From Humulus lupulus (taxonomy: Eukaryota; Streptophyta; Magnoliopsida; Rosales; Cannabaceae), in NCBI RefSeq assembly GCF_963169125.1, contig NC_084797.1:104743868-104807867 (forward strand): DNA of 64,000 nt, given 5' to 3'. Both the position numbers and the translations under genes were made by a program. Position 1 is the stretch's first letter; each line of letters opens with the position of its first letter. The notes under the pieces are model-generated. The model had not been told where the DNA came from. It saw only the letters and a list, made by a program, of their open reading frames with translations, and did no database searches. Below are positions 33,404 to 43,400 of the stretch, piece after piece.

Positions 33404-34290
33404 TGTTTACCGAGTTTTTCGGAAACGAATAACTAACAGAATAATAAAAAGATAAGAACCGTAGAAATACTGAAATGTAACTAAACAAACAGTGTTTTTA
33501 CGTGGTTCAGGCGTTAACAAGCCCTAGTCCACGAGTCGATGTTATTATACTTGGAAAAGATTACAGTAAGATGGCTGGTGCATAAGAACTTCCCCCACTC
33601 ACAATGTTTCTCTCGGGTTCTCTTAAAGAAGATGAAGCTAGAGAGATTTTGGTAGAGTCTTTTGCTATCTGATCTCTCTCTCCCCCTTCTTGTAAAAGGA
33701 AGGAGTCTTTATAGCTAGGGTTTCGGATTAGGGTTTTTCTCTACGTACATGAGTCTTAATTACACCAGCCATAAATAGGGGATACAATTACTATAGTCGC
33801 ATGGCTACCAGACTCTATGTGGGTATATTTACGTGAAAGTATGGGGAACACACAAAGTCAGCCGTCTTTTCCAAGTTGTCAGCGGAACAGTAGGCGAAAA
33901 GGTACCCTTAGGCGTGCTGGGATGTGTGCGGCTTTGACCTGACGGGCGTGTCAGGCGGGATCCTGTGTCAGACGGATATCATTCCAAATATGCCTTCTCC
34001 CGGACTCGACCGTTCGGTTTTGTTCTGTGCGGGGCACGGAACTGTTTCCGCGGAGACCACTCGAAGAGCCTCTCCTGGAAGGGGCCTCCCCGAGGGGTAT
34101 CCTTCGGGAGTCCGGGAGAGTTGACGAGTTTCCGTGTTGTGCTTGTTTGGAAGAGTAATCCGGATACTAGACAGGAGAGGCGAAGCCTTTCTGTCCATCC
34201 GCGAGCTCTGGTCACCCTCCGTGAAAGACATCGATAATTCTGCTTCCCCGAGGTCATCAATCTAAACGCTATCCGGAAATCTGGATAACA
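33404..34290 (-). repeat. 3' LTR of Tat-C
   Basis: TGTTTACCG...GGATAACA on the plus strand; in element orientation TGTTATCC...GGTAAACA. A minus-strand TATA element (plus ctttata, 33707-33713) probably marks the promoter. Open frames of 66-107 codons inside it are repeated identically in the other LTR and are not genes. Confidence 0.97.
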
Positions 34291-34306
34291 TTTACCCCCC
34301 AAGGTC
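34291..34306 (-). other. Polypurine tract of Tat-C
   Basis: The minus strand reads GACCTTGGGGGGTAAA directly before the 3' LTR start TGTTATCC. Confidence 0.9.
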
Positions 34307-34742
34307 GCGGAGCTTTGAGAGATCCGGGAGCTTGTTCAATCGGTTTCTTAGATTAGGCGAGGGGGCACCTTCTGTGTTCCCGGAAGGGTTCCTTTTTCCC
34401 GCCTGAGTATTAGTATGAAAGAGAAAAAGGAATTTCTTCTGTTTGAGATCAAGTACTCAAGTGCGGCAAGGATCACGTGTCATTCTGGGAATGGTTCTGC
34501 GACCAAGACGTGCGCGTGAGGCGACTGGTTGAGGATGCGTGCGTCAGTCATCTGACTATTTGACGGTTTTTAATGGTACTCAGGGCCCGAGGTGGTGTAA
34601 TGATGGGAAATAAATACTTTATTCCCATCCGAGGAGTCATAAATAGGATCGTCGCTTCCTCTCCAGCCGTTGGATCTGACGCACATGGAATGGGAAGATC
34701 GGGACCGTCCACTCGAGGAATTCGAAACGTCTTCTTCCCTGC

Positions 34743-34750
34743 TATAAAAA
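34743..34750 (+). promoter_or_regulatory. TATA box of the Tat-C antisense gene
   Basis: TATAAAAA lies in the plus orientation, 450 bases inside the 3' LTR, followed by a pyrimidine-rich stretch suited to transcription start near 34770-34790. Two 5' untranslated exons can be placed after it: donor TTG-GTAAGTAT at 34877, acceptor TTTGCAG ending 34962, then donor TCA-GTAAGTAT at 35033. Tat-B has the same arrangement at 28440. Confidence 0.7.
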
Positions 34751-34876
34751 CGAGGGAAAGGACCTTTCTTCCTCTTTACGCTTTCAGATTCTCCATCTTT
34801 AGGATTTTCAGATTTCCAAACCTTCGAACTCTCAGGCTTCCCAGCTTACGTTCCTCCGAACTTGCCATTTCTTTTG

Positions 34877-34962
34877 GTAAGTATCTGGAAACTTTTCTTT
34901 TTGATTTGGCAGTGGGTTTATTCCCCGAAGTTCCTGGTTTGAATCGCCGTTCATCTTTGCAG
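34877..34962 (+). other. Predicted first intron (5' UTR) of the antisense gene
   Basis: A strong donor, GTAAGTATCTGG, and acceptor, TCATCTTTGCAG, bound 86 bases. The flanking sequence carries no conserved coding frame. Confidence 0.6.
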
Positions 34963-35031
34963 CTTTTACTTCTCGCGATCGTGCTGTGCAGTGATCCAGT
35001 TACTCCTTCAACCTCCACCTACCCAAATATC

Positions 35032-38000
35032 AGTAAGTATTTCTACTTTGCTCTTTCCTCCCAAACCTTAGGTTGTTGGTAGTTGTTAGAGTAGAGGTTT
35101 CTGCCATTATTGCTTATGTGCATGTGTGAATAGGGCTTTGGTAGGCATGTGATTGATTGTGAGACGATAAGTAGCCTTTTCTGCGTGTTTTGGCGATTTG
35201 CGTTTGGAAAGTCGTCCCTTGTTTTGTTGTTTTAGGGCATAAGCATGAACGCCTTTAGGGTGTCTTTCTCTGGAAAAACACTTCTTTTGGTGGGCTTAGG
35301 CTCGGGGTCTGAGTCTGGTTCCTTGCTGTCCTTCGGGTGGCATGGTGCCAATCCCTCGGCAAGCTCGGTGGGAGCCTCTCCAAGCAGATTTCGGGGAGGG
35401 TCTCCCCGACGCCTTTGATACCACTAGGGTATGACAAGGGTGCTGACTGCTTAGAGTGTTTTCTTCTTTCTTTTCTTTTGTCCAGTGACGAACATCTCGA
35501 AGGAACAACTCCTTGCTGCGGGGGAGGCTGAATCTGCCCAAGAGAAGGGCTCTCCTATCGCTGGTGGAAAGGGGAAAGGAAAGGCGAAAGCGGTCGCGGC
35601 TAGCCCACCAACTTCCAATAGTTCCATCTGGGAGATGGACCAAAAACCGAACCTTTTCAGGAATTATGGCATGCTGGAGCTGTATTCCTCTGAGGCAGGC
35701 CTGAAGAACATCCCAGGTCTGATGTGGCACCGTCTGTCGGTGCTGGGCGAGTCAGCTAGCCAGAGCCACGAGGGCTTTGGTGCCTGGAGCTGGGCACACA
35801 TAGTGTGCGGAGCGCACTTGCCCCTAAGGAGTTACTTCGCCAATTTCTGTGTGAAGGCGGGGATTGCCCCCTTCCAGTTAATTCCTCCCAGCTACAAGCT
35901 CTTAGCGGGGTGGTTCATCTTTTGCAAGTCCCGGAGACTGGAAGCTCCTACCCCGGAGGAGGTGCTGTACTTTTATGGGTTGAAGTCTCAGCCTATGAGG
36001 GGTCACTCAGACAAGGTGGGGTTTTACAGGCTCGAAAGGCACCCGGATGTGATGTGCCCCACTTGTCATACCGCGAGGGTTCCAGACCTCCGGGAATACT
36101 GGTTCCTGACGACTGGCTTCCCGCTGAAGAGGGTGCCAGCTCTATCTTTGGACTTCAAAATCCCTGGTAAGTGTTTCCTCTTTTCCTTTTCAACTTTGTT
36201 TCTTTGTGTTTGATTTGCCTTTTGGGAGGATCTCTAACGCTTGTATTTGATTTTTGCAGAAGTCGTTCCGCGGACACCTCGCTGCGCGGAGATGATAAGG
36301 AGGTCCAAGTTCTACGAAGGGCTTTCTGAGGAAGAGTTGAGAGTGGAGGGACTTGTGACCTCCGAATCGTTGAGGGAGTATGGGTTACTCGCCTCCTTCC
36401 AAAATATCGAGCCAGTAAGTGGTAGGGGGCAGACTCAGGTGTCGGCTGACATCCGGGAGCAGATTGCCCTGGAGCTGTCTAAGGTGATCACCCAAGCCGC
36501 TCGGGACGAAAATACTCTATCTCCTAGTTGGGCGGAGAGGTTCCTTGACCCCCAGCCGGAGGGAGAGGAGATCGAGGCTCGCCACGCCGCGGCTTACCCT
36601 AACGAAGGGGCTCCGGGGGCTAGTTCCTCCGGGAGAGGTAAGACTAGTTTTCGATTGATCCACACCCCCAGCCTGTCTGAAGTTTCCCAAACCTCTCAGA
36701 TGGGGTTTGATCCTCGTTTCCTTAGGCTAGATCCGCGTAGGATACCTTTCGACAGGTACTGTGATAGGGTAGATGAGCTCCTCTGGTGTCTGAGTGATGG
36801 TAGTCTGCCAGAAGGTGTCATCATGGTTGACCCTTCTTCTCTCAGCATGTTCTTCCCGGACTTCAAGGAGTACGGGAGCTTCCTGGAGCAGGAAGCGATG
36901 TTTTGTTTTGCTCGGGGAAGGCCATCCACGTTTCTCGTGCATGGTCGTCCCTTTCAAACTTTTCTTTTCCTTGTTTCTTGTTCCCTGCTGGCGGGCTTGC
37001 TTGTACTTTTATGTTGCTGATTGTCTTGTCTTCCGCTTATCTTCTTTCTCATTTCTTGTTGGTTCGTTAACCTTGCTTTGTACGTTTCTTGCAGAGTATC
37101 CCGAAGCCAAGATGTTGGGGAGGGTTACTTTGCTTATTAAGAAGGCTGCCACCAGCCAAGACCCGCCCACGGGAAAAGGAAGGAAGACCAAGGCTGGTAG
37201 GGGAGGTAAGGCTGCTTCCCCCAAGAAGACAAGCGGCGAGGCGCAAGCGTCTCCGAGGGTAGAGAAGTCCCCTGCTGAAGGGCCTTCCGAGACTATGATG
37301 GTCTCGAGTAGCAGTAGCGACGGGGAAGGGCTTGTGTTCCCCGTGAGGACAACAGGGGTGAGCAAGCGTCCCGGAGAAGATGCTGAGGGTGCAAAGAACA
37401 AACGCCTTAGACACTCTTCTCCCGGTCGAAGGCAACAACAACAGCAACGACAGCAATCACAACTAAAACAACAGCAGCAACAGGAACAAGAGACACAATC
37501 ACCAACGCCGCAGCAGCAGCAACAGCAACATCCAAACCAGCAGCAGCAACAAGGGCAATTACTTCTGCTACCGCAGCAGCAAAAGCAACAGACCGGGGCC
37601 TTAATACCCCGGCTGCCTCCTCCTCCAGCCCAAAGGGGGGCCACCCTTCTGGGGTCTCCGTCTTCTCAGACTACCAATCTTCCCCTGCCTGGCCTGAAGT
37701 TCCACTTTCCGCGGAAGCCGACCAGTTTTCCCGCTGCCCTCCTGGAGGGTGTAAGACGGGCCGATAGTTTTTTGAAGAGGCGGCTAGAGGCGGAGAAGGC
37801 CGTTACTCAGGGAAGGGCAGATAACTTGTCTGCCGTGAAGAGGGCTGAGCTGGCCGAGGGGGTGAGATCTCCTGACCCGGCCGGAGCGGTTCTGGATGGT
37901 CCAGCCTTGGAGAAGAGGCTGGTGCCTAGGCTCGGACGTGCATTGGCGCCGTTCGGAGCTGAGATGATGGAGGATATGGCCCTGAGCTTATACGAGCTCA

Positions 38001-39199
38001 ATCCTGAGAAATGGGCCATCAGCAGCAGCAAGGATCCGCTGTTGCTGACACACGCTGTGAAGCAGCAACTGTCCGGGGTAAGCCGTCAGTTGTAGTTTTT
38101 TTTTTTTTTTTTTTTTTTTTTGGGACCACCTGTCTTTTGGTCCTGCTTTAGCTCACTCTGTTGTCTTTCCTTGCAGGCCTCTACGATCGCGGAACGCTCG
38201 TTCCGGGAGGTTGGTGCAGCTCTGGTTCAGCTGGAGGAGAGCCAACTGGCTCGCCAGGCCTTGGAAGCGGAGAAACAGAAACTGACCCAACAGGCCTTGG
38301 GGGCTTCGGAGAAGATTGATCAGGCCCGGCGCACGGCTGAAGAAGAGGCGGAGAAGAAATATCTTGCCAAATATCAAGCGTACCGGGCCAAGGCAGAGAA
38401 TGAGTTTAGACAGCGGTCGGATGGAATTAAGACCGAAAACTCCAAGCTCCGGGAAGAGCTGTCCCAAGCCAAGGTGGAGAAAGATACCCTGGAAGCCCGC
38501 TTGCAATCAAAGAACGATCTCCTCCTTAAGGGGCAAGAGGAATATTCCACTCTTCAGAGTAAGCTGCACGACGAGGAGCAACTTCATAAGAGGAGCAGGG
38601 ATCTCGTGTCTATGCTTCAGTTGGGGCTCGCCGAGAAGGATAAAGAGATCGAGGCTTTGCAATTCACTGCCAGGGGGCATGTGACCGAGAAGCAATCCGT
38701 GCTGAACCAAAATAGGGAGCAGCGCAAGGCGATTGATTCTCTTAAGGGGGAGCGGGATGTCTCCAAGGCCGAAATGGAAAAATTGAGGGCCCAACTAACT
38801 GTCGCGGAAGAACAGCTGGCAACCTCCGAGGCGGAGCGGTTGAAGGAGAAGGAGGATGCTGAGGTGATACTGAACAGAACTATTAATATATCGCATGTGG
38901 TCCTCATGCATCAACTCTGGAAAGTGAACCCGGAGGTGTTAGGCTATCTGGGAGATGATGCCGAAGCCATGAGGGAGAAGCTACTCGTGTGGGATCAGGG
39001 CCCAGAGGCGTACGTCCAAACTTATAACATTGACGAACGTGCTGAAGCTCCTGAGGCGGGAGATCCCGGAGAGGCGGGGACCTCTGAACCTTCTCATGAC
39101 CAAATCCCTCCTTCCAATGAGCCGACTCCGCCAGCCTCAGCTGAAACAGATGCCCCCGAAGCTGTGGTCGTGGACGCTGTAGTTACCCCCAATGCTTGA
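35032..39199 (+). CDS. Tat-C antisense gene: predicted 1123-aa spliced protein of unknown function
   Basis: Coding exons predicted from GT-AG sites are 35032 (last base of the upstream exon), 35486-36166, 36260-36943, 37095-38077 and 38177-39199. Together they give 3372 bases in one frame including the stop. The ATG is formed across the first junction (CA + TGACG). Exon 1 holds the conserved domain, with GAWSWAHIVCGAHLPL, YFANFCVKAGIAPFQL, TPEEVLYFYGLK, CPTCHTARVPDLREYW and FLTTGFPL, similar to the plant 'putative gypsy type transposon' domain family as I recall it. Exon 2 is acidic with FDPRFLRLDPRRIPFDRY. Exon 3 has basic patches (KGRKTKAGRGGKAASPKK), a Ser/Asp run and a polyglutamine tract. 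Exon 4 is a long Glu/Lys/Gln coiled coil with an acidic Pro-rich tail. The third donor (ATG-GTCGTC) is weak. The role is not known. Confidence 0.8.
35033..35485 (+). other. Predicted intron that splits the start codon of the antisense gene
   Basis: The donor CA-GTAAGTATTTC and the acceptor TTTTGTCCAG, 453 bases apart, are both strong. The exon after it begins TGACGAACATC, and the exon before it ends ATATCA, so joining them makes ATG ACG AAC. There is no other in-frame ATG before the conserved domain. Confidence 0.65.
37430..37600 (+). repeat. Polyglutamine-encoding CAG/CAA tract
   Basis: Mixed CAA and CAG codons encode Gln runs with interspersed Arg, Pro, Leu and His (for example RQQQQQRQQ, KQQQQQEQE, TPQQQQQQHPNQQQQQGQ). 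The mixture of both codons and the intact frame suggest selection or recent origin rather than simple repeat slippage. The Cys-rich open frame on the other strand is its shadow. Confidence 0.85.
38078..38176 (+). other. Predicted last intron of the antisense gene, with a long T run
   Basis: Donor GGG-GTAAGCC and acceptor TTTCCTTGCAG, 99 bases. It contains an uninterrupted run of about 25 T at 38096-38120, close after the donor. Exons on both sides read in the same frame (QQLSG / ASTIAERSF). Confidence 0.8.
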
Positions 39200-39708
39200 A
39201 GGGGTTTTATCTTTAATTGTTTTTCATTTTGAGTTTTTCATTGCGGACAATTTTGCCATAATCATAGCATTCTCCTTTCTTTTTCTGCCGAGTTCTTTAT
39301 TTATCTTTGCGCTTAGGGTAGACATTTATACGGTAGAAACTGTTGTAGGGGCGTATGGGGTTTTGGTTCCAACGGCCAAGACTTATGCACTTCCCAGTTG
39401 AAGCTTTAACGGATGATGTCTCTCCCCACGTAGTTTCTAGGCTACGAAGGTTTTCTGGTTCCAACGGCCAGGCTCCTTTCACCGTACTTTATCTTTCCTG
39501 AGGCAAATAGCCAATCCCGGGACTTGTAGTTATACTGTTCGCTGGGATTGCTAAGGTGAGTCGTTCTATTGTTTGGAACGGGAGTTCTTTTGGTGAGCGT
39601 CGCTAGACTTAAGGTTAGATCTTTGCGAAGCAAAACTAACTGTTGTTGCGAACCTCATGGTGGCTGGCTTCAGGGACCTGGCATGGAGCCCTGCGAGGCT
39701 AGATCCGC
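39200..39708. other. 3' region of the antisense gene, no gene seen
   Basis: It contains the probable 3' untranslated region of the antisense gene, a repeated 'ggttccaacggcca' phrase (about 39365 and 39459), and the run-up to the 70-bp repeats. No coding frame is supported. Confidence 0.5.
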
Positions 39709-39960
39709 GCGAAGCAGAGCTTTAGAGCGCTCGCGGATCTTGCCATCTTTTGCCTTGCGGGACCCGGATCTGGAGTTTGCGAAGCAAAGCTCTTCAGCGC
39801 TCGCGGATCTTGCCATCTTTTTGTCTTGCGGGACCTGGAGCTGGAGCTTGCAAAGCAAAGCTCTTCAGCGCTCGCGGATCTTGCCATCTTTTGCCTTACG
39901 GGACCCGGAGCTGGAGCTTGCGAAGCAAAGCTCTACAGAGCTCGCGGAGAATTCTGCAAA
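39709..39960. repeat. 70-bp tandem repeats between the convergent Tat-C genes
   Basis: Three full units (39709-39778, 39779-39849, 39850-39919) and a partial fourth. Each begins gcgaagcaaagctc and contains 'gcgctcgcggatcttgcca' and 'tcttttgccttgcgggac'. Junctions read gagcttgcgaagcaaagctc, a near-perfect hairpin with a one-base bulge. Tandem repeats in this position are known for the Tat/Ogre/Grande group. Confidence 0.9.
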
Positions 39961-40250
39961 GGACTTGTCAAGGAGCTGGGGGTGTTTTGGCGTAGCTCTA
40001 TGAACGTGCCTCAACCCCCAGTCCTGTCCATCGCTGGGCTACACAAGAGATAATTCTCATGATACATAATGGCAGGCATTTCTGTGGCAATTTTCACTTA
40101 AGCACATAATGCACATATGACACGTAATGCAAGCATGTTCATGGCAACAAATAAACCTAAGCTTAACAATTAGAGCAAAACAATTTAAAAACTTCAAACA
40201 CAATGCTAGCACATAAGTGGTGTTCTGTGTACGTTTTGTTCAAGGGGCGT

Positions 40251-40286
40251 ATGGCTAAGCCTTAGCCATGTATACCCCCCAAGTGA
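40251..40286 (-). other. Palindrome plus purine-tract motif just after Tat-C pol
   Basis: ATGGCTAAG-C-CTTAGCCAT (40251-40269) is a perfect 9-base-arm palindrome. Next to it, the minus strand reads CACTTGGGGGGTATA (40286-40271 region). In transcription order the purine tract comes first and the palindrome second, about 210 bases after the pol stop. Related purine tracts follow pol in Tat-A and Tat-B. Confidence 0.7.
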
Positions 40287-40497
40287 GTGTGGGGTTCGGA
40301 CGTCTCTGGACCGCGTGGTCACTTGTTAAAACGCAGCTTTGAATATAGGGATAAAAAGTGCGGTAAAAGCGGAGTGAATCCCTCCGTGTTTCGTTAAAAT
40401 AGCCTGCTAGGCGCTAGTTTTACAACAGGGAGGATTATTTCCACATTTTTCACTTTTGTTATTTTCACCAAGGACTTCCGACTGGATGGTCCGGGGC

Positions 40498-43400
40498 CTA
40501 CTGGTAGTAACGGCGGAGGTGCTCCGCGTTCCAGGCGCGCGGGACTTTAGATCCGTCGAGTCTCTTTAAGTGATACGTCCCATGGCCCACTTTTTCTTGG
40601 ACTTCGTAGGGGCCTTCCCAGTTGGGTCCGAGGACTCCTACTCCCGGATCCTGCGTAGCAGGAAATACTCTCCGTAGGACAAGGTCCCAAACTTCGAATG
40701 CACGGCTCTGGACTCTCGTGTTAAAGTGTCGGGCTATCTTGCCTTGGTACATTTTTAGTTGGACCTGCGACTGCTCCCGGAGCTCTTCGATCATGTCTAA
40801 GGACTCCTGGAGGAGGGCATGGTTCCGGGTAGGATCGTAGGTGTCTTGCCTGTGAGAGGGGATCATAGTTTCTACTGGGATGACGGCCTCGCAACCGAAG
40901 GTCATGGAATAAGGCGTGTGCCCCGTCGAAGTTCTCTCTGTCGTGCGATAAGCCCAAAGTACTCGCGGAAGTTCTTCCGGCCAGTGAGCCTTGCATGCTT
41001 GGAGTTTTTTCTTCAACGTGGTCTTTAATATTTTGTTTACAGCTTCCACTTGTCCATTAGCCTGGGGTCTGGCGACTGCGGAAAAGCTTTTGATAATTCC
41101 ATGCGAAGCACAGAAGTTCGTGAAGTGTTCACTGTCAAACTGCTTTCCGTTGTCGGACACAATTTTCCGCGGAAGCCCAAAACGACACACTATATTCCTG
41201 ATGACAAAATCCAGTGCTTTTTTAGATGTGACCGTGTTCATAGGTTCAGCTTCAGCCCATTTGGTGAAGTAGTCTACCGCGACTATGGCGTACTTCACTC
41301 CACCCTTTCCAGTGGGGAGGGAACCTACTAGGTCAATGCCCCAAACGGCGAACGGCCAGGGGCTGGTCATTAGGGTAATTTCCGTAGGCGGCGCTCGCGG
41401 AACCTTGGCGTACCTCTGGCACTGCTCACACTTCCTGACATAATCCACACAATCCTTCTTCATGGTGGGCCAGAAGTATCCTTGTCGAAGGAATTTTTTG
41501 GAGAGGCTCAGCCCGGAGGTATGATCGCCACAGAAGCCTTCGTGAATCTCATGGATGATGGTGCTGACTTCGGTTCCGGCAACACACCTAAGGAAGGGTA
41601 TGGACAACCCCCTGCGGTAAAGCTTTCCATCCATAACCACGTAGCGGGGAGCTTGATATTGGAGCTTCCTTGCGTCAGCTTTATCGGTGGGGAGTTCTCC
41701 GGTGGTGAGAAATCTGAGGATGGGTCCTATCCAGGAGTGGGAATGGTCGATGATGGCGTTTATCCTTCGCGTCTCAGTACTGGGGGCTTCTAAGTGCCCG
41801 ATGGGGACTAAGCCATACTGTTCAATCTCCGGGTCCGTTGCAAGCTTGGCCAGCGTGTCCGCAAGTGAGTTCTGGTCCCGGGGGACCTGGCGGATGTTGT
41901 AGCCTTTGAAATGCTGCAGTAGGTCGCGGGAGAGAGACACGTAGGCAGCCATCCTTTCGCCTTTCGTCTGGTATTCCCCGGATATTTGGTTTACCACAAG
42001 TAGGGAGTCGCTGTACACTTCGATTTTTTGGGCTCCGACTTCTCTGGCCAGTCGTAACCCAGCTAACATGGCTTCGTGTTCTGCCTCGTTGTTGGATGCT
42101 GGGAATGCGAAACGGATGGCGCTCTGGAGCTGATGCCCTTGGGGAGATATTAGGATAACCCCCGCTCCAGCTCCTTTTTCATTTGAGGCTCCGTCTACGT
42201 AGACCTTCCAGGTGGGAAGTTCCGGGATAGGATATTCTGGGAGGTCATTCATTCCCGAGCACTCCACAATAAAGTCCGCGAGAGCTTGACCTTTTATGGA
42301 AACACGCGGTTGGTAGTGGACGTCGAACTGGCTTAGTTCCATGGCCCACTTAAGCAATCTGCCAGAAGACTCGGGCTTCTGCAGGACTTGTCGGAGAGGG
42401 TGGTTGGTGAGTACTTTGATGGTGTGCGCCTGGAAATATGGCCTCAGCTTCCGTGAAGCGATCAGTAAGCAGAGGGAGAGTTTCTCGATCATCGAATATC
42501 TGGACTCGGCGTCCAATAACCTCTTGCTTACGTAATACACAGGGAGTTGGATACGGCCATCTTCCCGGACGAGAGCGGCACTTACTGCGTGCTCAGTCAC
42601 AGCTAGGTATAAGAACAACGCCTCTCCTTCGACCGGCTTGGACAGAATGGGGGCTCGGGTTAGATGTTCTTTGAGGTGTTGAAAGGCCGCTTCGCATTCG
42701 GGGGTCCACTCGAACTTCTTGTTCCCTCGCAGAACATTGAAGAAGGGGATACACTTGTCGGTGGCCTTGGATACGAAGCGACTGAGAGCAGCTATCCTTC
42801 CGGTGACGCTTTGAACATCCTTATGCTTCCGGGGGGAAGGCATATCTATGAATGCCTTTATTTTCTCAGGGTTGGCTTCCACGCCGCGGGAGCTGACAAT
42901 AAAACCGAGGAACTTCCCAGACGAGACCCCGAAAGTACATTTCTTTGGATTTAGTTTCATCCCGTACTTTCGGATCACGGCGAAAGCTTCCTCAAGGTCG
43001 TTACTGTGGTCCCCGGAGGTCTTGGACTTTACCAACATGTCGTCCACGTACACCTCCATGTTCCTCCCCAGTTGGTCCTTGAACATTCTGTTTACCAGAC
43101 GCTGGTAAGTCGCCCCAGCATTCTTCAAACCGAAAGGCATGACCACGTAACAGTAGACACCCTTATCCGTGAGGAAGCTGGTGTGTTCCTGGTCCGCGAC
43201 ATGCATCTTGATCTGGTTGTATCCGGAGTACGCATCCATGAAGGATAAGAGTTCGTACCCGGAAGTAGCGTCCACCATCTGATCGATTCGCGGGAGAGGG
43301 AAACAATCTTTTGGGCAGGCCTTGTTTAGGTCCGTGAAGTCAATGCACATTCTCCAGGACCCATCGGGTTTCGGGACCAGAACTGGGTTGGCCAACCACA

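Noticed and set aside
33924..34302. Open frames of 66 to 107 codons on both strands in the Tat-C LTR
   Set aside because: They recur identically at 47321-47699 because the LTRs are identical, overlap each other on both strands, and have no domain.
34573..35082. 169-codon frame near the antisense-gene promoter
   Set aside because: It spans the TATA box, both splice donors and an acceptor; better explained as 5' untranslated exons and an intron.
35486..36166. Antisense-gene exon as a captured host gene with known function
   Set aside because: Copies of the domain occur only within Tat elements in this window and no host enzyme motif is visible. A host origin remains possible but is unsupported.
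37009..37644. Cys-rich 211-codon minus-strand frame
   Set aside because: It is the complement of the polyglutamine tract and intron 3. The plus-strand exon is supported by splicing and conservation.
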